Shown piece by piece: positions 19,137-24,473 of a DNA stretch of 24,473 nt (position 1 is its first letter; each line of letters opens with the position of its first letter). A model generated the notes under the pieces. It was not told where the DNA came from, ran no database searches, and saw only the letters and a program-made list of their open reading frames with translations. Position numbers and translations under genes: made by a program. Origin of the DNA: a virus; IMG/VR virus record IMGVR_UViG_3300017991_000384, positions 1-24,473 of that record; one strand, given 5' to 3'.

Positions 19137-20081
19137 TTGAAGTTTTTTGTAACAGGCGTCTATGGATTCATCGGCAGTTGCTTTGCAAGAATGTTGATTG
19201 AAGAAACTAATCACACGGTTGTTGGTTTTGGCCGGAACACTGATCAAAGAAATAAAGGCCGAATCAAAAGCATTATCAGCAGTGAACGTTTCAACCTTAT
19301 CAATGGCGACCTTGCTGGGGATATAAGTGGATTGCTTGAAGGCGTTGACGTTGTAGTTCATTTTGCGGCAAAGACTTTTGTGGACCATTCAGTGAAAGAC
19401 CCTGAACCGTTTGTCCGCAGCAATATTATTGGCAGTTATCAACTTTTGGAACAAGCACGGATTTACAAGCCCAAACGCTTCATTCACATTTCAACGGATG
19501 AAGTGTATGGCGCGTGTTTAGAAGGGTCTTACAGTGAGGATTCTCCGCTGAATCCGACAAATCCATATTCAGCGACAAAAGCAGCTGCGGACGTTTTGGC
19601 AACAGGCTACTTTCATACGTACGGGGTGAACGTTATTATCACTCGCACTGAAAACAATGTTGGTCCGTTCCAGCACCCGCAAAAGGTTCTCCCGACGTTT
19701 GTAAGGAAAGCATTGGCTGGTGAGTTGTTGCCGGTTTACGGGGATGGAAAGCACGTAAGACAATGGCTTCACGTAAAAGACCATTGCTATGCCGTTTTGC
19801 TTTTGATTGAAAAAGGACAGATTGGAGACATTTATCATATTGCTGGCTCAAAGGAATTGCAAAACATCGAGTTGGCAAAAATGGTTTTGAAAATCTTGAA
19901 AAAGCCGGAAGACGCTTTTGAGTTTATTCCGGACAATGAGATTCGGCCCAATCATGACCGGCGTTATGCGATTGATTCATCCAAGCTTCGAGCGTTGGGT
20001 TGGGAACCAAAGTTTGATCGTGATGAAACCATTCGCAAAACGGTTGAATGGTACGTTAAAAATCAAAACTGGTTGGTGTAA
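19137..20081 (+). CDS. NAD-dependent sugar-nucleotide dehydratase, RmlB-like
   Basis: 314 aa from the TTG at 19137 (AAAGGAGG five bases upstream). Extended SDR family: TGVYGFIGS (Rossmann loop, residues 6-14), HISTDEVYG with Asp121-Glu122 (the catalytic pair of dTDP-glucose 4,6-dehydratases), YSATKAA with Tyr144/Lys148, TENNVGPFQHP and VYGDGKHVRQWLHVKDH (substrate region). The DE pair favours a 4,6-dehydratase over a plain 4-epimerase. It would make a 4-keto-6-deoxy sugar nucleotide, the first step to rhamnose-type sugars. Family length is usually 330-350, so it is slightly short but complete at both ends. Likely partner: the glycosyltransferase at 14900. Confidence 0.88.
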   Translation: MKFFVTGVYGFIGSCFARMLIEETNHTVVGFGRNTDQRNKGRIKSIISSERFNLINGDLAGDISGLLEGVDVVVHFAAKTFVDHSVKDPEPFVRSNIIGSYQLLEQARIYKPKRFIHISTDEVYGACLEGSYSEDSPLNPTNPYSATKAAADVLATGYFHTYGVNVIITRTENNVGPFQHPQKVLPTFVRKALAGELLPVYGDGKHVRQWLHVKDHCYAVLLLIEKGQIGDIYHIAGSKELQNIELAKMVLKILKKPEDAFEFIPDNEIRPNHDRRYAIDSSKLRALGWEPKFDRDETIRKTVEWYVKNQNWLV

Positions 20082-20086
20082 ATTAT

Positions 20087-20163
20087 GGACGTATAGCTCA
20101 GTTGGTTAGAGCACTCGCCTGATAAGTGAGAGGCCGCTGGTTCGAATCCAGCTACGTCCACCA
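20087..20163 (+). tRNA. tRNA-Ile(GAU)
   Basis: Acceptor GGACGTA/TACGTCC, anticodon loop CTGATAA, A73, CCA encoded. Directly upstream of the RNase P-like RNA. Confidence 0.96.
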
Positions 20164-20171
20164 ACTTTATT

Positions 20172-20361
20172 TGCTCTCATAGGAAGGTCAGGACACCACT
20201 GCTGAAGGTAGGAGACAATTGTCGCTCGCACTACTGAGGGTGCAACACAAATAGGCTCCGTTTGGACTGGGTGAGCAGCAGGAAGGAGCGGGTTGTGGCA
20301 AAGATGAATGACAGATTGGAAAACAAAATCCTGCCTACTGTAGAATCTGTCGATGAGAGCA
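20172..20361 (+). ncRNA. rnpB-like: Circularly permuted, miniature RNase P RNA
   Basis: RNase P catalytic-domain signatures, numbered by window: CR-I AGGAAGGTCAGGAC (20181-20194; E. coli AGGAAAGTCCGGGC); P4 strands AGG-[U188]-CAGGA (20185-20193) and TCCTGCCT (20329-20336), eight perfect pairs with the universal bulged U; AGATGAAT (20302-20309, identical to E. coli); GTGCAACA (20240-20247, identical to E. coli) followed by CAAA; ACAAAA before P4-3' (E. coli ACAGAA). P2 is GACAGATT (20310-20317) with AATCTGTC (20344-20351), but this 5' strand of P2 comes after P4-3' instead of before CR-I. P1 is missing, replaced by ACTGTAG. The ends pair as TGCTCTCAT/ATGAGAGCA in the P3 position. P5 CTGCTG/CAGCAG, P7 GGAG/CTCC and hairpins P8-P9 are reduced. 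GGGTT (20290-20294) may be the L15 site that binds tRNA CCA. Confidence 0.85.
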
Positions 20362-20367
20362 TTTTGT

Positions 20368-20445
20368 GGGTGCGTAGCAAACATTGGTTTTGCAGCGGAC
20401 TCTTAATCCGTCTTAATGTGGGTTCGATTCCCACCGCACCTACCA
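20368..20445 (+). tRNA. tRNA-Lys(CUU)
   Basis: Acceptor GGGTGCG/CGCACCT (G-U at 1:72), anticodon loop CTCTTAA, A73, CCA encoded. D arm GCAA/TTGC. Begins six bases after the RNase P-like RNA. Confidence 0.94.
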
Positions 20446-20450
20446 ACTTT

Positions 20451-20527
20451 GCTCCCGTAGCTCAGCTGGACAGAGCGGGACTTTCCTAAAGTTCAGGTCG
20501 CAGGTTCGAATCCTGCCGGGAGTACCA
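20451..20527 (+). tRNA. tRNA-Arg(CCU)
   Basis: Acceptor GCTCCCG/CGGGAGT (G-U at 1:72), anticodon loop TTCCTAA, A73, CCA encoded. GGGAG in its 3' acceptor strand is also the only SD-like sequence for the next gene. Confidence 0.95.
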
Positions 20528-20529
20528 AA

Positions 20530-20952
20530 ATGATGATTGAAGAAAAACATAAAGACCTTTTTACAGTGAGTGATGATTATCACCTTGCTCATTGTATCGC
20601 TACTGACATGAGAATGGGCGCTGGAATTGCGTTGCCAATGCAAAAGAAATTTAGATTGAGGGCGAAAATAAGAAACAGCAACGAATCCATATTGAGTCCA
20701 ACTTGTATTTTGACTGGTCGCGTTTTCAATTTGATTACAAAACGGCGCAGCAGCGGAAAGCCGACCTATCAATCGCTTCAAGCAAGCTTAGTAAAGATGC
20801 GTGAAATCATAGAACAAAAAGGCGTTACAAAACTTGCAATGCCAAAAATTGGTTGTGGCCTTGATCGTCTTAATTGGGCCGTTGTGCGTCAAATGCTTGA
20901 AGATATTTTTTATGGTTTGGAGATCGAAATACTGGTTTGCGTTTGGAAATGA
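20530..20952 (+). CDS. Macrodomain protein, TARG1/OARD1-like ADP-ribosyl hydrolase
   Basis: 140 aa, a single macrodomain. The ligand loops are clear: CIATDMRMGAGIA (Asp26, Gly30-rich) and PKIGCGLDRLNW (residues 106-117), nearly the motif of human TARG1/OARD1, whose catalytic Asp is the one in GCGLDRL; GKPTYQSLQASL matches the segment carrying its catalytic Lys. Such enzymes remove ADP-ribose from acidic residues or deacylate O-acyl-ADP-ribose. In a phage it could reverse host ADP-ribosylation or clear ADP-ribose signals of NAD-based defences (inference). The ATG lies two bases after the tRNA-Arg CCA, so the SD lies within the tRNA. Confidence 0.88.
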   Translation: MMIEEKHKDLFTVSDDYHLAHCIATDMRMGAGIALPMQKKFRLRAKIRNSNESILSPTCILTGRVFNLITKRRSSGKPTYQSLQASLVKMREIIEQKGVTKLAMPKIGCGLDRLNWAVVRQMLEDIFYGLEIEILVCVWK

Positions 20953-20955
20953 AAT

Positions 20956-21031
20956 GGGGGATTAGCTCAGTTGGGAGAGCGTTTGACTGGCAGTCAAAAG
21001 GTCACGAGTTCGAGTCTCGTATCCTCCACCA
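20956..21031 (+). tRNA. tRNA-Ala(GGC)
   Basis: Acceptor GGGGGAT/ATCCTCC contains G3-U70, the alanine identity pair; anticodon loop CTGGCAG, A73, CCA encoded. Confidence 0.97.
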
Positions 21032-21036
21032 CTTGT

Positions 21037-21113
21037 GCTCCCGTAGCTCAAATGGATAGAGTCCCTGTCTTCTAAACAGGATGTTGCAGGTTCGAGTCCT
21101 GCCGGGAGTGCCA
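21037..21113 (+). tRNA. tRNA-Arg(UCU)
   Basis: Acceptor GCTCCCG/CGGGAGT, anticodon loop CTTCTAA, G73, CCA encoded. Shares acceptor and T arm with tRNA-Arg(CCU), so probably duplicated. Confidence 0.96.
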
Positions 21114-21127
21114 ACTTGGAGAACAAA

Positions 21128-21319
21128 ATGGAATTCAGATGGTGGCCGTGCAGGTTGGCAAATGATTTTTGTGAGTTGTTGAAAATTCCCGCATATGTTT
21201 TAGCATTGCCACTGAAACTGATTGAACATTATCAAGAGACGATTTGGAAAAATTACGCAACTCAATCTGACCGGGCGTATACGACAACGGAAATTTCAGA
21301 TGAAGATTTGGCGGTGTAG
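21128..21319 (+). CDS. 63-aa protein ending inside tRNA-Met
   Basis: ATG with TTGGAG upstream. N-terminus MEFRWWPCRLANDFCELL, then a hydrophobic segment (IPAYVLALPLKLI) and a polar tail. Its last codons are the 5' acceptor strand of the following tRNA, and its stop TAG is that tRNA's U8-A9-G10, a 10-nt overlap. Function unknown. Confidence 0.6.
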   Translation: MEFRWWPCRLANDFCELLKIPAYVLALPLKLIEHYQETIWKNYATQSDRAYTTTEISDEDLAV

Positions 21320-21387
21320 CTCAGTCTGGACAGAGCATCGGATTCATACCCCGAAGGCCACTGGTTCGATTCCAGTCACCGCTACCA
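21310..21387 (+). tRNA. tRNA-Met(CAU), elongator-type (or Ile2)
   Basis: Acceptor GGCGGTG/CACCGCT (G-U at 1:72, so not an initiator), anticodon loop TTCATAC, anticodon-stem mismatch A31-C39, A73, CCA encoded. The CAU anticodon could also be tRNA-Ile2 if C34 is modified to lysidine; the sequence does not decide. Confidence 0.88.
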
Positions 21388-21392
21388 ATTTT

Positions 21393-21480
21393 GGGCGAGT
21401 GGAGGAATTGGTATACTCGCGGGATTTAAAATCCCGTGGACTAATAGTCCATGAGGGTTCGAGTCCCTCCTCGCCTACCA
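21393..21480 (+). tRNA. tRNA-Leu(UAA)
   Basis: Acceptor GGGCGAG/CTCGCCT (G-U at 1:72), anticodon loop TTTAAAA, long variable arm, A73, CCA encoded. Confidence 0.96.
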
Positions 21481-21498
21481 CTTGACAGGAGAATTTCA

Positions 21499-22053
21499 AT
21501 GCCCAACGAGTATTTGTTTGAGTGCCGCGTTCCGAAACATTACTTTGTAACGTCTGGAGCAGGCCAAATAACGCAGGATGCGGGAGCTGATCATTATGAA
21601 ACAGGTTCCTATGATTTGGCTTTGCTGGATGCTTCAATTGAGAACTTCAACGTTGTGAAGTATACCAGTGTAGTCCCTAAAAATGCGGAAGAAATCCCTT
21701 TGGATGAAGCCAAAAAGTATTTCCGTCACGGCGCGGTGCTTGAATGCATCATGGCTCAAATGAACGGCCCGCAAGGTGAACATCTTTGCGCTGGCGTAGG
21801 AAGATGCAAATGCAAAGTCAATGGAAGCTACATCGGTGGCTTTGCGGCTGAGTATGAAGGCAATGCTTCGACAGAGAAAGCAGAAAAAATCCTTGAAAAA
21901 GATTTACAAGGCATTGTTGACAGGCGCTATGGAAAAAGTGGTGAAATGTTTGATCTTGAGTTCACAATAAGAGATTTGGTTGTTGACGACGAATACGGCA
22001 CTGTTTTGGCCGCTATTTGCTTTATCACGTACGAATTTCCGGTGATAGGATAG
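21499..22053 (+). CDS. Pyruvoyl-dependent arginine decarboxylase
   Basis: 184 aa, SD AGGAG upstream. Matches the PvlArgDC family (about 150-195 aa): YFVTSGAGQ, GSYDLALLDASIENFNVVKYTSVVP, and GGFAAEYEG with Glu118 as the expected proton donor. Self-cleavage should occur between Thr56 and Ser57, the serine becoming the pyruvoyl group; bacterial (chlamydial-type) members also have Thr-Ser here. The enzyme converts arginine to agmatine, which could feed polyamines for DNA packaging, or raise pH and consume arginine as in chlamydial AaxB. No agmatine or spermidine pathway partner is in the window. Confidence 0.9.
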   Translation: MPNEYLFECRVPKHYFVTSGAGQITQDAGADHYETGSYDLALLDASIENFNVVKYTSVVPKNAEEIPLDEAKKYFRHGAVLECIMAQMNGPQGEHLCAGVGRCKCKVNGSYIGGFAAEYEGNASTEKAEKILEKDLQGIVDRRYGKSGEMFDLEFTIRDLVVDDEYGTVLAAICFITYEFPVIG

Positions 22054-22058
22054 AATGT

Positions 22059-22145
22059 GGCAGCGTGGTGAAATTGGTATACACGCGTGATTCAAAATCA
22101 CGTCCGGGCAACCGGGTGAGGGTTCGAGTCCCTCCGCTGCTACCA
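22059..22145 (+). tRNA. tRNA-Leu(CAA)
   Basis: Acceptor GGCAGCG/CGCTGCT (G-U at 1:72), anticodon loop TTCAAAA, long variable arm, A73, CCA encoded. Fifth Leu isoacceptor. Confidence 0.96.
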
Positions 22146-22152
22146 AACTAAA

Positions 22153-22359
22153 ATGAAAGACAAAAGCGTAATCCCAGAAGGCATTTATTGTCACGGCGTA
22201 AATGGCGTCTGCCCATATTGGTCCTCAAGGGAGGACAAACCAGAGCAGGAAAATGGATACTGTTCTTTTCTTGAAATGGGCGATTGGAACGATGAGCCTT
22301 TGACCCTTTTGTGGGATCAAGTGAAAGAATGCGGAATAAATGATGATTGGCCAACATAG
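22153..22359 (+). CDS. 68-aa acidic Cys-containing protein ending inside tRNA-Thr
   Basis: Four spaced cysteines (YCHGVNGVCPYW ... GYCSF ... KECG) suggest a small metal-bound or disulfide fold; the rest is acidic and Trp-rich. No good SD; the ATG lies seven bases after the tRNA-Leu CCA. The stop TAG is U8-A9-G10 of the next tRNA, a 10-nt overlap like that at 21310. Confidence 0.6.
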   Translation: MKDKSVIPEGIYCHGVNGVCPYWSSREDKPEQENGYCSFLEMGDWNDEPLTLLWDQVKECGINDDWPT

Positions 22360-22425
22360 CTCAATTGGCAGAGCAGGGCACTTGTAATGCTCAGGTTGTG
22401 GGTTCGAATCCCTCTGTTGGCTCCA
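22350..22425 (+). tRNA. tRNA-Thr(UGU), conventional order
   Basis: Acceptor GCCAACA/TGTTGGC (G1-C72, C2-G71 as in Thr identity), anticodon loop CTTGTAA, T-stem mismatch U50-U64, U73, CCA encoded. It has the same anticodon loop as the permuted tRNA at 13888. Confidence 0.95.
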
Positions 22426-22441
22426 CTTCAAAGGGGAAATT

Positions 22442-22837
22442 ATGATTTGGATTTTTCTTATTGTTGCCGTTTATATTTTCATTGATGTTTGTATCCGACA
22501 ACGCCCAAAAAAGGTTGATATATACAAGCAACATTTGATAGCAGACAGGGAACAAGCAGAAGACATTTCGAGAAAACGAGAAGCCATTTGGGAAAGGTCA
22601 AAGGAAAAGAGAGAAAAATACGAGAAGGAAATCAAAACACAACAAAAAATTGGGAGAAATCTTTTCAAGGCGTTTGAGCTGATTGGTTGGTTTCGAGACG
22701 AACATAACAGACGATGGATTACGCCTTGCGGTGTTTTAGAAGACGTTGAGATTTATTTTTCTACGAAACTTTATGTTCATACAGCGATTTACCTTTTGAA
22801 GAAGAAAAACTTGTTTGCTGCCGTGGCTCAGTGGTAG
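22442..22837 (+). CDS. Membrane-anchored coiled-coil protein ending inside tRNA-Thr(GGU)
   Basis: 131 aa, SD AAAGGGG. Residues 1-18 (MIWIFLIVAVYIFIDVCI) form a membrane anchor, residues 22-75 a highly charged helix (probable coiled coil), then a small mixed domain (FELIGWFRDEHNRRWITPCG ... VEIYFSTKLYVHTAIYLL). The last seven codons and the stop (TAG in the D loop) are the first 21 nt of the next tRNA. The topology resembles inner-membrane spanin or tether proteins, without firm evidence. Confidence 0.6.
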   Translation: MIWIFLIVAVYIFIDVCIRQRPKKVDIYKQHLIADREQAEDISRKREAIWERSKEKREKYEKEIKTQQKIGRNLFKAFELIGWFRDEHNRRWITPCGVLEDVEIYFSTKLYVHTAIYLLKKKNLFAAVAQW

Positions 22838-22891
22838 AGCACGTCCTTGGTAAGGACGAGGTCATGGGTTCGAGTCCCATCGGCAGCTCCA
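22817..22891 (+). tRNA. tRNA-Thr(GGU)
   Basis: Acceptor GCTGCCG/CGGCAGC, anticodon loop TTGGTAA, U73, CCA encoded. Its first 21 nt are also coding sequence of the upstream gene. Confidence 0.96.
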
Positions 22892-22931
22892 AGCCTTTAT
22901 CACCCCGCTATTTACGTTATGCAAATCATGG

Positions 22932-23008
22932 GCCACCTTAGCACAATTTGGCGGTGCGCTGCTTTCGTAAGGCAGAGGTTCCCGGTTCGAATCCGGGAGG
23001 TGGCTCCA
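22932..23008 (+). tRNA. tRNA-Thr(CGU)
   Basis: Acceptor GCCACCT/AGGTGGC, anticodon loop TTCGTAA, U73, CCA encoded. Last tRNA seen in the array. Confidence 0.96.
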
Positions 23009-23110
23009 TATTTCTCTTTTCTGTAAAATTCCTCACAACGTTCATTCCTTTGTCGCAATTCCATTCCTGACAAAAACTTACCAGCAAGAACTATTTTCTA
23101 TCAATTGTCG

Positions 23111-23145
23111 CTAACTGCTTCTTTTTTTTTATATTTTGCAGTTAG
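23111..23145 (+). promoter_or_regulatory. T-run/ATATTTT motif inside an inverted repeat, before the tail genes
   Basis: CTAACTGC and GCAGTTAG (23111-23118 and 23138-23145) flank CTTTTTTTTTATATTTT. The core matches the motifs at 1531, 5351 and 8523, and it ends about 45 nt before the next start codon, after the last tRNA. Candidate late promoter with an operator-like palindrome. Confidence 0.45.
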
Positions 23146-23188
23146 TAGATGGTATAGACTTCCCGCGTGGATTTCGTGAGGTCAAAGG

Positions 23189-24163
23189 ATGAAACAATAC
23201 ATTGTTACTGGACGCTTCTTTGCGGGACCGTTGAAGCGATCAATCCCGGTAAATGCATATTTCTATGAATATGAGGAACAATCAAAGCTGGTAATGACAA
23301 ATGCTCCGGACAGTAGCAATTTGTCGAATCAGCTCCTAACAAAATTTAATTACAGCGATGGAGATTCAGTAGGTTGGTTCAAAAGCCTTGTTCATGTTCA
23401 TCATGTTAATTACATTGTCTATCTTCAAGACCTGCCAGAAAGCGTTTTGGACCTTACGGGTCCAGATGGTATTCTTGATGCAAGCGATGTAAACAATGAT
23501 TCGTCCGTAACGGGAACGACGGTCAAGGATGCGCTTGAAAATCTCGCAGCAGGTGCATTGGTCATTGTCGACATCCTTGCAAACCGTCCGGCGTTTGGAG
23601 TTCAAGGGCGGGCGTTTTGGGCAACAGATACTCAACAATTTTTCATTGATACAGGAACTTCTTGGGATTTAGTTTCTGGCGGTGGTTCAGGTTTTGTTCT
23701 GAATCGAGACTTGGACTATTTCAACGGGAACACTTCACCACTCAGAGCAGATGCAGATGTTTACGGCTTTGAAGATGCGGCTTCGTTTCTTCCTTCTGTT
23801 GATAATGATGTGATTTTCAAAGTTGCTTCTCAGTTGGCATATGCAAATTTGAATACGACGACGATTTTCTTACTCTATTTTATGTCAACGTCTGAAGTGG
23901 GAAAGAATATTGTGCTGAAATTTGATTACACTGTACACGACAACGGAGAAGCTTACAATGCGGGTACGGCTTACAGTTCAAGTCATACAGTTGCGACGCC
24001 AAACAATGCAAACATGGCAACGATAACTGCGATTTCAATACCAAGTACCAATATCACGTCAAGCACGGTAGAGGTCGAATGTCGGCTAACACGTGCGGGA
24101 ACAGACGTTTCCGATACACACTTAGGTGATTTTATTCTCAAACAGCTCTTGGTCACAGGGTAA
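23189..24163 (+). CDS. Tail or receptor-binding structural protein
   Basis: 324 aa; GAGG eight bases before the ATG. The middle contains NRPAFGVQGRAFWATDTQQFFIDTGTSWDLVS, the 'R....g..G...yaTDT...y.dtGt.W' element common in phage tail-fibre and tail-tip proteins. The C-terminal 130 residues are Thr/Ser/Asn-rich and beta-like. It begins a new transcription unit behind the T-rich motif and is followed by another fibre-like gene. The specific tail part is not determinable. Confidence 0.7.
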   Translation: MKQYIVTGRFFAGPLKRSIPVNAYFYEYEEQSKLVMTNAPDSSNLSNQLLTKFNYSDGDSVGWFKSLVHVHHVNYIVYLQDLPESVLDLTGPDGILDASDVNNDSSVTGTTVKDALENLAAGALVIVDILANRPAFGVQGRAFWATDTQQFFIDTGTSWDLVSGGGSGFVLNRDLDYFNGNTSPLRADADVYGFEDAASFLPSVDNDVIFKVASQLAYANLNTTTIFLLYFMSTSEVGKNIVLKFDYTVHDNGEAYNAGTAYSSSHTVATPNNANMATITAISIPSTNITSSTVEVECRLTRAGTDVSDTHLGDFILKQLLVTG

Positions 24164-24178
24164 GGAGGGTCTTAACAA

Positions 24179-24473
24179 ATGTCATTCAGGGAACGACTCA
24201 TCGGATCAAGAGTTGACAGCGTAGGTGTACAAGTCTCCGTTGTTGACTCAAGATTGGATTCGGTTGTTGACTCGCGTGTAGCGATCGTTGACAGTCGAAT
24301 TCAAGTCGGTGATTCGACGGTTTCGAGCGAGGTAACCTCTGTCGGAGTACAAGTGTCGGTTGTTGACTCGCGTTTGACCGTCGTAAACACTGAGACTACA
24401 ACGATTGATTCGCGGGTGACTGTCGTCGACTCCCGCGTGGTTGTAATTGACGACGAATTATCGGTTGTTGATA
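24179..24473 (+). CDS. Tail-fibre-like repeat protein (runs off the window)
   Basis: Starts at the ATG with AAGGAGGG upstream; 98 codons are visible. After a short N-terminus the protein is a ladder of VVDSR/VVDSRL/IVDSRI units with spacing of 7 or 14 residues (for example VQVSVVDSRL occurs twice). Such heptad-like repeats fit a trimeric coiled coil or beta-structured fibre shaft. Likely a long fibre whose body lies beyond the edge. Confidence 0.65.
   Translation, partial: MSFRERLIGSRVDSVGVQVSVVDSRLDSVVDSRVAIVDSRIQVGDSTVSSEVTSVGVQVSVVDSRLTVVNTETTTIDSRVTVVDSRVVVIDDELSVVD

Noticed and set aside
20262-20489. 75-codon plus-strand frame starting at 20262
   Set aside because: It runs through the RNase P-like RNA and two tRNAs, and its product contains typical tRNA-derived sequence.
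13446-23008. Repeated motifs such as GGTTCGAGTCC at regular spacing, CRISPR-like
   Set aside because: They are T arms of different tRNAs; there are no constant repeat-spacer units.

Overview
The window is a stretch of a large tailed-bacteriophage genome. Evidence: a probable HK97-type major capsid protein behind acidic scaffold-like proteins, tail-fibre-like genes at the right edge, many small unknown genes packed head to tail on one strand, and a phage-style array of more than 30 tRNA genes. No taxon can be assigned. A class III (oxygen-sensitive) ribonucleotide reductase points to a host that grows anaerobically at least part of the time. The SD sequences (AGGAG-type) are ordinary bacterial ones.

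Layout. 1-1.4 kb: a basic unknown protein, a PD-(D/E)XK nuclease-like protein and, on the minus strand, a small HTH protein (the only minus-strand gene). 1.6-5.3 kb: virion module with two very acidic scaffold-like proteins, a small structural/decoration candidate and the capsid protein, closed by a strong terminator. 5.9-8.5 kb: nrdD-nrdG. 8.6-12.3 kb: small proteins, three lipoproteins and a caspase-fold (C14) protease. 12.3-13.4 kb: a sigma70-type promoter, an initiator-like tRNA, a highly structured RNA of about 370 nt ending in competing antiterminator/terminator hairpins, and an HNH endonuclease. 13.4-23.0 kb: the tRNA array, interleaved with about 20 protein genes (GT2 glycosyltransferase, nucleotidyltransferase, dTDP-glucose 4,6-dehydratase-like enzyme, TARG1-type macrodomain, pyruvoyl-dependent arginine decarboxylase, a frameshifted PD-(D/E)XK homing-type nuclease, many tiny membrane proteins). 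23.2 kb to the end: two tail/fibre-like genes.

The most unusual content is RNA. Between tRNA-Ile and tRNA-Lys(CUU) lies a roughly 190-nt RNA that carries the RNase P signatures: a P4 helix with the conserved bulged U, the AGAUGAAU joining segment, and P2. Its segments are in circularly permuted order: the 5' strand of P2 comes after the 3' strand of P4, P1 is absent, and the ends are closed by a 9-bp helix in the P3 position. About 6 kb upstream is a tRNA-Thr(UGU) that is itself circularly permuted. Its anticodon arm, T arm and 3' acceptor strand come first, then a UUCG tetraloop, then the 5' acceptor strand and D arm. It sits inside a hairpin scaffold that occurs a second time, without a tRNA, 160 nt upstream, and the two copies show compensatory base changes.

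The tRNA set contains all isoacceptor classes, including wobble-redundant C34 forms, for Leu (5), Ser (4), Thr, Val, Lys, Gln and Glu, so the phage supplies much of its own decoding. A phage RNase P RNA would fit as the processing enzyme for this array. Genes and tRNAs are so tightly packed that several reading frames end inside the next tRNA, using the conserved U8-A9-G10 as a stop codon, and one gene takes its SD from a tRNA acceptor stem. Recurrent T-rich motifs (GCATAATTTTTTTATATT and variants) precede the main protein modules and are candidate phage-specific promoters.
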